Assembly (NCBI GenBank): GCA_900547915.1
Contig: URIN01000013.1
Coordinates: 1 to 12,463 of the forward strand
Direction: 5' to 3'
Origin: an uncultured Clostridium sp.
GTDB lineage: Bacteria > Bacillota > Clostridia > Oscillospirales > Acutalibacteraceae
Length of the DNA stretch: 12,463 nt
Program-made: the position numbers and the translations under genes
Notes under the pieces: generated by a model
What the model saw: only the letters and a program-made list of their open reading frames with translations
Database searches by the model: none
What the model was told of the DNA's origin: nothing
Shown: piece by piece, positions 1-6,816 of the stretch
Layout of the letters: every line of letters begins with the position of its first letter
Position numbering within the stretch: the stretch's first letter is position 1

Positions 1-427
1 CGTATATCTTTTTTAATTCGTCGCTCAGCTCATAGCTGATATTGTTTTCAGTACACCATTCCTCAAGCTTTTTAAGAATAAACCTATCTCCGAATTCAGT
101 AAGACCTTCTTTAAGCTCAGGGTAAGCATTGAAATATTTCCAAAATGTTTCAATGAAATCATCTGAGTGAACTTTTTGAAGGATACCGTTTAATTTTGCA
201 GAGCCGCGAAACTTTACAAACGCACGCATTACTTCCTCATTGCTAACAGTAATAAAAGGAATCAGACCAAGAGAAACGTAATAGGCAGTTTGACCTATAT
301 TCTCAGGCTTATCGAGCTCATCAAGCTCAGAAATGTTTTTTATTGTATAATCTGCGTATGAAAACCAGTATTCAGATGAACCTCCGCCACATTTCTGAAG
401 CAGTACATCATCAATAATAAGTGTCAT
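1..427 (-). CDS. uncharacterised protein, possibly UPF0158-like (3' end cut by window edge)
   Basis: An open frame runs from an ATG at 427 to the left edge without a stop, giving 142 residues; the C-terminus is missing. It begins MTLIIDDVLLQKCGGGSSEY and starts 18 nt after the leuD stop, with a GGGAG Shine-Dalgarno about 10 nt before the ATG, so it is probably the last visible gene of the ilv-leu transcript. I see no signal peptide, membrane segment or catalytic motif. The second half is charged and probably helical: a stretch with MRAFVKFRGSAKLNG (about residues 67-81) is followed by YPELKEG and a region ending LKKLEEWCTENNI (about residues 118-130). That order, a short 'A-x-x-x-F-R-G' segment followed by a C-terminal 'K-x-x-x-x-EW-x-x-x-N-x-I' helix, recalls the UPF0158 family, but this is from memory and tentative. 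Function is unknown; proximity to leuD alone does not imply a role in leucine synthesis. Confidence 0.75.
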   Translation of the reverse strand, partial: MTLIIDDVLLQKCGGGSSEYWFSYADYTIKNISELDELDKPENIGQTAYYVSLGLIPFITVSNEEVMRAFVKFRGSAKLNGILQKVHSDDFIETFWKYFNAYPELKEGLTEFGDRFILKKLEEWCTENNISYELSDELKKIY

Positions 428-445
428 GTTGTGTGAAACTCCCGA

Positions 446-928
446 TTAACCAATTGAATTAAGCAAGCCGCCCTTTGCGATAATGTTCTGAATGAACTCT
501 GGGAAAGGCTGAGCCTGGAATGTTTTTCCGAGGGTAACATCAGTGATGACACCCGTATTGAAATCGACTTCAACAGTATCACCATTTTGTATTTCTTTTG
601 CAGCCTCGTCACATTCAAGAATTGCAAGTCCGATATTGATTGCGTTCCTATAAAAAATACGCGCGAAAGTCGATGCTATTACACACGAAACGCCGCTTGC
701 CTTTATAGCAATAGGAGCATGCTCTCTTGAAGAGCCGCAACCAAAATTGGCGCCGGCAACCATAATATCGCCGGGTTTTACATTATTTACAAAATTCTTG
801 TCTATATCCTCCATACAATGGGAAGCAAGCCAAGCATCGTCACTCTTATTAAGATAGCGAGCGGGAATGATTACGTCAGTATCAACATTGTCACCAAATT
901 TATGTACAGTGCCTTTAGCTTTATCCAT
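446..928 (-). CDS. leuD: 3-isopropylmalate dehydratase small subunit
   Basis: LeuD pairs with LeuC to isomerise 2-isopropylmalate to 3-isopropylmalate, the second step of leucine synthesis, in the cytoplasm. The 160-residue protein is the short form (about 160-170 aa) found with clostridial and archaeal-type LeuC. The N-terminal signature [13 protein letters not shown] (residues 14-26) and the substrate-loop motif [10 protein letters not shown] (residues 63-72) are both intact. The frame is open upstream to 976, but I place the start at 928 ([11 protein letters not shown]): a full AAGGAGG sits 8 nt before it, overlapping the leuC stop, and the extra 16 upstream residues lie inside the end of leuC. 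A GTG at 931 is also possible. The gap to leuC is 13 nt, consistent with translational coupling in one operon. A homologous small subunit of homoaconitase or another hydro-lyase is possible in principle, but the ilvBN neighbours favour LeuD. Confidence 0.95.
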   Translation of the reverse strand: MDKAKGTVHKFGDNVDTDVIIPARYLNKSDDAWLASHCMEDIDKNFVNNVKPGDIMVAGANFGCGSSREHAPIAIKASGVSCVIASTFARIFYRNAINIGLAILECDEAAKEIQNGDTVEVDFNTGVITDVTLGKTFQAQPFPEFIQNIIAKGGLLNSIG

Positions 929-936
929 CACAAAAA

Positions 937-943
937 CCTCCTT
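937..943 (-). promoter_or_regulatory. Shine-Dalgarno that fixes the leuD start
   Basis: On the minus strand this reads AAGGAGG, a near-perfect anti-16S match, 8 nt before the ATG at 928. It overlaps the leuC stop codon (942-944). It decides in favour of the 928 start over the upstream in-frame ATG at 976. Confidence 0.85.
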
Positions 944-2201
944 AAATTTTGGCAGGGTCGGCAATATAGCCGGCAACAGCGGAAGCTGCGGCTACTGCCG
1001 GAGAAGCAAGATAAATCTCTGATTCCGTATGACCCATTCTGCCTACAAAGTTTCTGTTTGAAGTTGAAACTGCTTTTTCACCTTTTGCAAGTATACCCAT
1101 ATGGCCGCCTAGACAGGGACCGCAGGTAGGTGTTGAAACAATAGCGCCAGCCTCAATAAATATTTGAGCAAGTCCTTCCTTGATGCAGTCAAGATAAATC
1201 TGCTGCGTTGCCGGAATAACAATAACACGAACGCCGTCTGCAACTTTTCTGCCCTTAAGGATAGAAGCCGCCATACGCATATCTTCCATTCTGCCGTTTG
1301 TGCAGGAGCCGATAACGACCTGATCAATTTTGATCTCAGGCACTTCGTCAATTGTCTTTGTGTTTTCAGGAAGGTGCGGGAAAGCAACTGTGGGTCTGAG
1401 AGTGCTCAGATCAACTGTGATTGTGCTTTCATACTCCGCGTCATCGTCAGCCTCATATACTTTATACGGGCGTTCAGATCTGCCCTCTACATAAGCGAGT
1501 GTAACATCATCAACAGGGAAAATACCGTTTTTGGCACCGCATTCAATAGCCATATTTGAAATGGTAAGGCGGTCATCCATAGAGAGATTTTTCACGCCGT
1601 CTCCGGTGAACTCAAGGCTCTTGTAAAGAGCGCCGTCAACACCGATTCTGCCGATTATATCAAGGATAACGTCTTTTCCGCAAATATATTCGGGCTTTTC
1701 GCCTGTGATTACAACTTTAATTGCCGCAGGAACTTTGAACCAAGCCATGCCTGTGATCATGCCTGCCGCCATATCTGTTGAGCCGACACCTGTTGAGAAA
1801 GCGCCGAGTGCGCCGTATGTACATGTATGGCTGTCCGCACCGATAATGCAATCACCGCATGTAACTATTCCCTGCTCAGGCAGAAGAGCATGCTCTATAC
1901 CCATTTTACCAACGTCATAATAATGAAGTATGCCGTGGCGAGAAGCAAACTCTCTTACCTGCTTACAGTTCTGTGCAGACTGTATGTCCTTGTTAGGAGT
2001 GAAATGGTCCATAACAAGGGAAATTCTTGTTTTATCAAATACTTTATCCTTGCCGAACTTCTCCATAACATTGATTGCCACGGGAGAAGTAACATCGTTT
2101 CCGAGCACCATATCAAGCTTTGCGTTGATAAGCTGACCGGCAGTTACACTTTCAAGTCCTGCGTGGTCTGCAAGGATCTTTTGAGTCATTGTCATTCCCA
2201 T
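942..2201 (-). CDS. leuC: 3-isopropylmalate dehydratase large subunit
   Basis: This is the large, [4Fe-4S]-bearing subunit of isopropylmalate isomerase (aconitase family), partner of the adjacent LeuD. With the start at 2201 ([15 protein letters not shown]) it has 419 residues, the usual size of the clostridial/archaeal-type LeuC, shorter than the roughly 465 aa of enterobacteria. The three cluster cysteines are present: GSCTNGR (Cys300) and PTCGPC (Cys360 and Cys363). Further family motifs are DHFTP (about 65-69) and [21 protein letters not shown]. The frame can extend to a GTG at 2210, but an AGGTGA Shine-Dalgarno lies 5 nt before the ATG at 2201, and the GTG overlaps that site. Internal ATGs at 2195 and 2189 are alternatives. 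It follows ilvN after 53 nt and precedes leuD by 13 nt. Nothing suggests truncation or a missing cluster ligand. Confidence 0.96.
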   Translation of the reverse strand: MGMTMTQKILADHAGLESVTAGQLINAKLDMVLGNDVTSPVAINVMEKFGKDKVFDKTRISLVMDHFTPNKDIQSAQNCKQVREFASRHGILHYYDVGKMGIEHALLPEQGIVTCGDCIIGADSHTCTYGALGAFSTGVGSTDMAAGMITGMAWFKVPAAIKVVITGEKPEYICGKDVILDIIGRIGVDGALYKSLEFTGDGVKNLSMDDRLTISNMAIECGAKNGIFPVDDVTLAYVEGRSERPYKVYEADDDAEYESTITVDLSTLRPTVAFPHLPENTKTIDEVPEIKIDQVVIGSCTNGRMEDMRMAASILKGRKVADGVRVIVIPATQQIYLDCIKEGLAQIFIEAGAIVSTPTCGPCLGGHMGILAKGEKAVSTSNRNFVGRMGHTESEIYLASPAVAAASAVAGYIADPAKI

Positions 2202-2254
2202 ATTTATCACCTATGTACTGAATAATTATTAAGCCTAAAAACGGCAATATGAAA

Positions 2255-2761
2255 TTAAAGGTCTTCAGAAAAAGACTCTGAACCTCTTTCAAGTGAAGTT
2301 TCACCTGTTCTTGCCATTTCAATAATACCAAAATCGGAAACAGCGCCGATGAATTCGTCTATAGTGTTAGGTCTTCCTGTAAGCTCCAAAGTAAAACTTT
2401 CAAGAGTTACATCGACTATTCTTGCACCGTATTTTCTGTTTATCTCAAGAAGAGCGTTTTTAGTTTCAATACCTTTTGCTCTTACTTTTATGAGCAGCAG
2501 CTCTGATGAAACAGAATTTTTTTCAGTAAGAAGCTCAACTTTTTTAACTATTTCAAGCTTTAAAAGCTGCATTTCAATCTGACGTGCCATATCTGCATCG
2601 GTTTCAGAAACAACTGTCATACGTGAAAAGGCAGGGTCTTCCGTTTCACTAACGGTTAATGAATTGATATTATATCCTCTTCTGCTGAAAAGGCTTGCAA
2701 CACGCTGCAAAACACCGCTCTGGTTATCTACAAGAACAGAAAAAGTAAGTTTTTCAGTCAT
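2255..2761 (-). CDS. ilvN: acetolactate synthase small (regulatory) subunit
   Basis: IlvN binds and activates the catalytic IlvB subunit and carries feedback control by branched-chain amino acids. The 168-residue length matches the full-size form with an N-terminal ACT domain (about residues 5-80) and a C-terminal ALS_ss_C domain (about 85-160). The ACT signature LVDNQSGVLQRVASLFSRRG runs from residue 10; Asn13, Gly16 and Asn31 correspond to positions that bind valine in the E. coli IlvH subunit, so I infer the enzyme is valine-sensitive. The ATG at 2761 has a GAGGAGAG Shine-Dalgarno 8 nt upstream and lies 17 nt after the ilvB stop. The 53-nt spacer after it, before leuC, holds no hairpin or promoter that I can support. 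It could also be named ilvH; the two symbols are used interchangeably outside enterobacteria. Confidence 0.95.
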   Translation of the reverse strand: MTEKLTFSVLVDNQSGVLQRVASLFSRRGYNINSLTVSETEDPAFSRMTVVSETDADMARQIEMQLLKLEIVKKVELLTEKNSVSSELLLIKVRAKGIETKNALLEINRKYGARIVDVTLESFTLELTGRPNTIDEFIGAVSDFGIIEMARTGETSLERGSESFSEDL

Positions 2762-2778
2762 TTCTCACACTCTCCTCA

Positions 2779-4443
2779 TCAATTGAAATTCATAATAATA
2801 TCGTCTGAAGAGCCGCCGGGCGGAATCATAGGCAATACATTTGAATCCGGAGAAATTCGGCAGTCAACAAGTACAGGACCATTATAAGAAAGTGCTTCTT
2901 TTACAACACTTTCAATCTGTCCGTTTTCTTCAATACGCATTCCTTTTACACCGAAAGCTTCCGCAACCTTTACAAAATCAGTCTGTCTATGAGGATCTGT
3001 ATCAGCAAAACGATTGCCATAAAACAGTTTCTGCCACTGACGTACCATTCCGAGTACCTGGTTATTCATTATGAACATAGTAACAGGAATATTATATGAA
3101 GCCATTGTGGCAAGCTCGTTAAGATTCATATGGAAGCCGCCGTCACCTGCAAAAAGTACTACTCTCTGCTGCGGGCATCCGAAAGCAGCGCCCATAGCAG
3201 CGCCCATAGAATAACCCATAGTTCCGAGGCCGCCGCTTGTAAGAAGCGTGCGTGGCTGACGGAATTTATAGAACTGAGCTGCCCAAAGCTGGTGCTGACC
3301 TACATCTGTAACAACGATAGTGTCATCAGGTGTATTTTCGTCAACGCACTCTATAAGGGTCTGCGGATTTACGTATTCTTCTATCTGATTTTGAACGAAT
3401 GGACGTTTCCAGCTGTTTATCTCAGCTTTCCACTCATCGTGTTTGCTCTTTTCGAGTGCCTTTGTGAGAAGCGGAAGAACCTCTTTAAGGTCGCCTCTCA
3501 GATGGCAGTCTGAATGAACGTTTTTATCCATTTCCGCAGGATCAATGTCAATATGTATAACATCTGCTTTTGGAGCAAATTTAAGTCTGTTGCCGGCAAC
3601 TCTGTCTGAGAATCTTGCGCCGCAGGCAATAAGGAGATCACACTGAGAAGCGGCTTTGTTGGATTCAAATCTGCCGTGCATACCGATAAGACCTACATAG
3701 AGTTCATGCTGATGATCGAACGCACCGAGACCCATAAGAGAGGATACAACAGGGCAATCAAGCTTTTCAGCAAACTCTTTTATCTCTTTACTGCAGTTTG
3801 ATGAGATAGCACCGCCACCAAGATAAATAAGCGGCTTTTTGCTGTTTTGAAGCAATTCAACTGCACGGTTTATAGACTTATTTTTTGGATGAACAGGCTC
3901 GTCTGGAAGCTGCTTCGGAACAGGATAATACTCGCACTTTGCTGCTGTAATATCCTTTGGAATATCAACAAGGACAGGGCCTTTTCTTCCGCTTATGGCA
4001 ATTCTGAAAGCGCTTCTGAGGCAATCAGCAAGTTCCTCGATATTACGCACCATAAAGTTATGTTTTGTTATAGGCATCGTTATGCCTTTAATATCAACTT
4101 CCTGGAATGAATCTCTGCCAATCATTGAAGTACCTACATTACAGGTTATGGCAACCATAGGAATTGAATCCATATAAGCAGTTGCTATACCTGTTACAAG
4201 GTTTGTTGAACCGGGGCCAGATGTTGCAAAGCACACGCCTACTTTACCCGTTGCCCTTGCATAGCCGTCTGCCGCATGAGACGCGCCCTGCTCGTGAGCC
4301 GTTAGGATATGCTTAAAGGTATCTCCGTATTTATACAACTCGTCGAATATATTAAGAATTGTGCCTCCTGGATAGCCGAAAACAGTGTCAACACCCTGTT
4401 CTTTAAGAACCTCAAGAACTATCTGAGAGCCGTTTAATTCCAT
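2779..4443 (-). CDS. ilvB: acetolactate synthase large (catalytic) subunit
   Basis: This thiamine-diphosphate enzyme condenses two pyruvates to acetolactate, or pyruvate with 2-oxobutyrate to acetohydroxybutyrate, the first common step to valine, leucine and isoleucine. The 554 residues cover the usual three domains: PYR with GYPGG (23-27) and the catalytic glutamate in AHEQGASH (Glu51), a central FAD-binding domain, and the ThDP domain with the GDGG...NN metal/diphosphate motif (433-461). The segment QVLGMVRQWQ just after it contains the tryptophan that lines the inhibitor channel in true acetohydroxyacid synthases, and an ilvN lies directly downstream, so the biosynthetic enzyme is favoured over catabolic AlsS. 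The start at 4443 (MELNGSQIVLEVL) has CGGAGGG 6 nt upstream. It is the first gene of the operon, read from the promoter at 4485-4513 with a short leader. Confidence 0.97.
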   Translation of the reverse strand: MELNGSQIVLEVLKEQGVDTVFGYPGGTILNIFDELYKYGDTFKHILTAHEQGASHAADGYARATGKVGVCFATSGPGSTNLVTGIATAYMDSIPMVAITCNVGTSMIGRDSFQEVDIKGITMPITKHNFMVRNIEELADCLRSAFRIAISGRKGPVLVDIPKDITAAKCEYYPVPKQLPDEPVHPKNKSINRAVELLQNSKKPLIYLGGGAISSNCSKEIKEFAEKLDCPVVSSLMGLGAFDHQHELYVGLIGMHGRFESNKAASQCDLLIACGARFSDRVAGNRLKFAPKADVIHIDIDPAEMDKNVHSDCHLRGDLKEVLPLLTKALEKSKHDEWKAEINSWKRPFVQNQIEEYVNPQTLIECVDENTPDDTIVVTDVGQHQLWAAQFYKFRQPRTLLTSGGLGTMGYSMGAAMGAAFGCPQQRVVLFAGDGGFHMNLNELATMASYNIPVTMFIMNNQVLGMVRQWQKLFYGNRFADTDPHRQTDFVKVAEAFGVKGMRIEENGQIESVVKEALSYNGPVLVDCRISPDSNVLPMIPPGGSSDDIIMNFN

Positions 4444-4484
4444 AATAATCCCTCCGTTTTCACCTTTTAAAAATATTTATAGAT

Positions 4485-4513
4485 ATTTTAGTATTTTTAC
4501 GCGGTAAAGTCAA
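4485..4513 (-). promoter_or_regulatory. sigma-A promoter of the ilvB-ilvN-leuC-leuD operon
   Basis: On the minus strand TTGACT (4508-4513) is separated by exactly 17 nt from TAAAAT (4485-4490). Transcription would begin near 4478, leaving only about 35 nt before the ilvB ATG. That leader is too short for a T-box, leader peptide plus attenuator, or riboswitch, so control of this promoter would have to be by a DNA-binding protein, by the sigma factor level or through a second promoter farther upstream. Confidence 0.8.
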
Positions 4514-4587
4514 GGCATATTTTTACCCAAAAAGGCAGCTGTCCAAATAAAAAATGAAAAAAGAAAAAGCGCCGCAAATTTGCCTTG
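4508..4587. other. AAGGCA repeats between the divergent ilvB and ychF promoters (candidate operator region)
   Basis: AAGGCA occurs at 4512-4517 and again at 4532-4537, a spacing of 20 bp, close to two helical turns. Its reverse complement TGCCTT lies at 4581-4586. The two outer copies overlap the -35 elements of ilvB and ychF, so each promoter reads TGCCTTG into its -35. An A-rich stretch (about 4546-4569) lies just upstream of the ychF -35 and could act as an UP element. Whether the repeats bind a regulator is inference; short motifs like this can recur by chance. Confidence 0.25.
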
Positions 4588-4613
4588 CCAAATTAAATTC
4601 TGTGTTATATACT
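4585..4613 (+). promoter_or_regulatory. sigma-A promoter of ychF
   Basis: TTGCCA (4585-4590) and TATACT (4608-4613) are separated by 17 nt, each with one mismatch or fewer to the important consensus positions. The predicted start is near 4620, giving a leader of about 40 nt. The adjacent upstream A-tract would fit a UP element. Confidence 0.75.
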
Positions 4614-4660
4614 ATATAGATGATTGATTTGATGATATTAGATATTAAGGAGATATTTAA

Positions 4661-5755
4661 ATGAAACTGGGTATTGTGGGACTTCCCAATGTAGGAAAAA
4701 GCACACTTTTCAACGCTATAACCAACGCAGGTGCGCAGAGCGCAAACTACCCTTTCTGCACTATTGAGCCTAATGTGGGAATGGTAAGCGTTCCTGACGA
4801 AAGACTGGACAAGCTTGCAGAAATGTATGAGCCTGACAAATTCACCCCCGCATCAATTGAATTTGTAGACATTGCGGGACTTGTAAAAGGTGCAAGCAAA
4901 GGCGAAGGTCTCGGAAACAAGTTTTTGAGTCACATTCGTGAAGTTGACGCTGTTATTCACGTTGTACGCTGCTTTGAAAATGATGATATCACGCACGTTG
5001 ACGGCAGTATAGACCCGAAAAGGGACATCGAAACGATTAATCTGGAACTGATACTTTCAGACCTTGATATACTTAACCGCAGAATAGACAGCAGAAAGAA
5101 AGCCATGAAGGGCGACAAGACAATAGCTCCCGAAGTAGAATTTCTTGAAAGGCTTTACAGTGAAATGGAGGGCGGAAAAACTGCAAGAAGCTGTGAGATT
5201 TCCGAGGACGAGAGTGAATATCTAAAAGAGGTTTCCCTGCTGACAATAAAGCCCGTTATCTATGCCTGCAATATGAGCGATGAAGATTTTGCGAACGGCA
5301 TTGAGAATAACAAAAACTACAACACCGTTAAGGAAATAGCTTCAGAGGAAGGCGCCGAAACACTTGCAATCTGTGCTGAAACAGAAGCGGAGATAGCCAC
5401 TCTTGACGAAGAAGACAAGAAGATGTTTCTTGCTGATCTAGGACTTGAAAAGAGCGGACTTGACAGACTTATTCAAAAAAGTTACAGCCTGCTCGGACTT
5501 ATCTCTTTTCTCACTGCCGGTAAAAAGGAAGTGCGTGCCTGGACTATTAAGAAAGGCACAAAGGCTCCTCAGGCAGCAGGCAAGATCCACAGCGATTTTG
5601 AACGTGGATTCATAAGAGCAGAAGTAGTTTCTTTTGATGATCTTATGGCAAACGGTTCAATGAACGCCTGCAAAGAAAAAGGGCTTGTAAGAAGCGAAGG
5701 CAAAGAATATGTTATGCAGGACGGAGATATAGTTGAGTTTAGATTCAACGTATAA
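4661..5755 (+). CDS. ychF: redox-regulated ATPase YchF (Obg family)
   Basis: YchF is a universally conserved P-loop ATPase of the Obg/TRAFAC class that associates with ribosomes and has been linked to stress responses. The 364 residues are full length. The Walker A/G1 motif GLPNVGKST is at 7-15 and the G3/switch II DIAGLVKGASKGEGLGNKF at 70-88. The G4 position is NMSD (204-207) rather than NKxD; loss of the lysine is the family feature linked to ATP rather than GTP preference. The coiled-coil insertion lies roughly at 125-195 and the C-terminal TGS domain at about 283-364. The ATG at 4661 has AAGGAG 8 nt upstream. It is transcribed divergently from ilvB by its own promoter. No terminator is visible after its stop; the next gene begins 96 nt on with its own promoter, so some read-through is possible. 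Confidence 0.97.
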   Translation: MKLGIVGLPNVGKSTLFNAITNAGAQSANYPFCTIEPNVGMVSVPDERLDKLAEMYEPDKFTPASIEFVDIAGLVKGASKGEGLGNKFLSHIREVDAVIHVVRCFENDDITHVDGSIDPKRDIETINLELILSDLDILNRRIDSRKKAMKGDKTIAPEVEFLERLYSEMEGGKTARSCEISEDESEYLKEVSLLTIKPVIYACNMSDEDFANGIENNKNYNTVKEIASEEGAETLAICAETEAEIATLDEEDKKMFLADLGLEKSGLDRLIQKSYSLLGLISFLTAGKKEVRAWTIKKGTKAPQAAGKIHSDFERGFIRAEVVSFDDLMANGSMNACKEKGLVRSEGKEYVMQDGDIVEFRFNV

Positions 5756-5786
5756 TTCGTGATAATACCAAGATAAAACAGTTTAC

Positions 5787-5826
5787 TTGACAATATCTTG
5801 ACAATGTTAACATATTGTTATATTAT
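5787..5826 (+). promoter_or_regulatory. sigma-A promoter with duplicated -35 for the sigma factor gene
   Basis: A perfect TTGACA (5798-5803) is followed after 17 nt by TATTAT (5821-5826), predicting a start near 5833. A second perfect TTGACA lies 11 bp upstream (5787-5792) within a direct repeat of CTTGACAAT (5786-5794 and 5797-5805). The spacer holds an imperfect dyad, ACAAT (5801-5805) facing ATTGT (5814-5818) across GTTAACAT, which could be an operator overlapping RNA polymerase. The promoter is seen; the operator is inference. Confidence 0.75.
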
Positions 5827-5851
5827 ATGATTAGGTAAGCTGGAGGATTTT

Positions 5852-6424
5852 ATGGAAAGATTTAGCAACTTAAGTGAATCGGACATACTTTTGCTTGCCA
5901 AGGAAGGAGATAGTGAGGCAATAGACTTCATTATCAAAAAATACAAGTATATAGCGGTCAAAACAGCATCAGGATGGACTAACGCCGCAATAGAACCCGA
6001 AGACCTTATGCAGGAAGGGATGATAGGTCTGCTGGCTGCTGTGAAATCTTATGACAAAGAAAGAGGTATCCCCTTTCTTTCATACGCTTATACCTGTGTG
6101 TACAACTCAATAAAAACGGCGCTTCGCAAAGTGAACAGACAAAAGGATATTCCTATAAATGATGTTGTTCCGTTTGAAAAGGAGTTTGTTGACGGGAAAA
6201 TAAATTCCTTAAGTGCCGAAGATTCTTTCCTTGCCGGGGAAAGCGTATCTTTGTTATTACAGCAGCTTGACAAAAGCCTTTCAAAGCTGGAAAACAGTGT
6301 GCTCAGATTGTTTCTTGTTGGCTGCAGTTACAACGAAATCGCCCGAAAACTTAACAAAAGTCCCAAAGCGATAGATAATGCTTTACAGCGTATAAGAAAG
6401 AAACTTAGAGAAGTTTCCTTCTGA
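5852..6424 (+). CDS. RNA polymerase sigma factor, SigH-like (sigma-70 family)
   Basis: This 190-residue protein is a small sigma factor with regions 2 and 4 only. Region 2.2 is DLMQEGMIGLLAAVKSYD (51-68), which binds the RNA polymerase clamp helices; FLSYAYTCVYNSIKTALRK (75-93) is regions 2.3-2.4 for -10 recognition and melting. Region 4.2 is a helix-turn-helix, YNEIARKLNKSPKAIDNALQ (160-179), for -35 recognition. The layout and the 'LxxxGDSEAIDFIIKKYKY' opening resemble sporulation sigma-H (Spo0H, about 210 aa), and the protein lacks features of ECF factors with anti-sigma partners. The ATG at 5852 has GGAGGA a few nt upstream. No secE, nusG or rlmB neighbours, the usual sigH context, are in view, so orthology is not proved; a relative with another regulon is possible. 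A zinc-ribbon gene follows after 51 nt, probably cotranscribed. Confidence 0.85.
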   Translation: MERFSNLSESDILLLAKEGDSEAIDFIIKKYKYIAVKTASGWTNAAIEPEDLMQEGMIGLLAAVKSYDKERGIPFLSYAYTCVYNSIKTALRKVNRQKDIPINDVVPFEKEFVDGKINSLSAEDSFLAGESVSLLLQQLDKSLSKLENSVLRLFLVGCSYNEIARKLNKSPKAIDNALQRIRKKLREVSF

Positions 6425-6475
6425 CTCAAATCCCGTACGCCCGCAAAGGCAAATATTTTTTAAGAGGTAAAAATT

Positions 6476-6760
6476 ATGTACGAAGACAAAACTTTAATCT
6501 GCAAAGATTGCGGTAAAGAATTCATTTTCACCGCAGGCGAACAGGAATTTTACGCTGAAAAAGGCTTTGAAAACGAACCTGTAAGATGCAAGGAATGCAG
6601 AGCAGCAAAGAAAGCGGCAATCAAAGCTTCTCGTGTTATGCACGATGCAGTATGCGCAAACTGCGGTGCTGAATGCAAAGTGCCGTTTGAGCCGAAAGAT
6701 GACCGCCCTGTTTATTGCAGCGAGTGCTTTGCAAAACTTCAGGAGGAAGGTTCACTTTAA
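6476..6760 (+). CDS. small double zinc-ribbon protein of unknown function
   Basis: A 94-residue cytoplasmic protein with two cysteine clusters. The first is CKDCG (Cys9, Cys12) paired with CKEC (Cys38, Cys41), the pattern of the 'probable zinc-ribbon' family (zf_trcl type). The second is CANCGAEC (Cys60, Cys63, Cys67) paired with CSEC (Cys81, Cys84), with the intervening VPFEPKDDRPVY segment typical of CxxC...PVYC..C ribbons. A basic, alanine-rich linker (about 42-56) joins them. Such proteins are presumed to bind zinc and perhaps nucleic acid or a protein partner; no enzymatic motif is visible. AAGAGG lies 8 nt before the ATG. It follows the sigma factor by 51 nt with no promoter or terminator seen between, so the two probably share a transcript, and it ends just before the bidirectional terminator. 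Confidence 0.85.
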   Translation: MYEDKTLICKDCGKEFIFTAGEQEFYAEKGFENEPVRCKECRAAKKAAIKASRVMHDAVCANCGAECKVPFEPKDDRPVYCSECFAKLQEEGSL

Positions 6761-6777
6761 TGTGAATTTCCTACAAA

Positions 6778-6808
6778 AAAAGGTTTCCGAAAATATCGGA
6801 AACCTTTT
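6778..6808. terminator. bidirectional intrinsic terminator
   Basis: The arms AAAAGGTTTCCGA (6778-6790) and TCGGAAACCTTTT (6796-6808) form a perfect 13-bp stem with an AAATA loop. On the plus strand a T-rich tail follows, ending the sigma factor/zinc-ribbon transcript; on the minus strand a run of seven T follows, ending the pyrimidine operon after pyrI. It sits exactly in the 56-nt space between the two convergent stops. Confidence 0.93.
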
Positions 6809-6816
6809 ATTTTTTA

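Noticed and set aside
929..976. 16-residue N-terminal extension of LeuD
   Set aside because: It lies within the leuC 3' end, has no family match, and a strong AAGGAGG sits immediately before the internal ATG at 928.
1164..2225. Plus-strand ORFs of 131 and 132 codons opposite leuC
   Set aside because: They are antisense to well-supported leuC motifs, have odd composition, no ribosome binding sites and no recognisable protein features.
3130..3513. 127-codon plus-strand ORF opposite ilvB
   Set aside because: Antisense shadow of the ThDP-binding half of IlvB; no ribosome binding site or family resemblance.
4444..4660. T-box, leucine attenuator or CodY box before ilvB
   Set aside because: The predicted leader is about 35 nt with no hairpin plus U-run, and I could not find a convincing match to the CodY consensus by eye.
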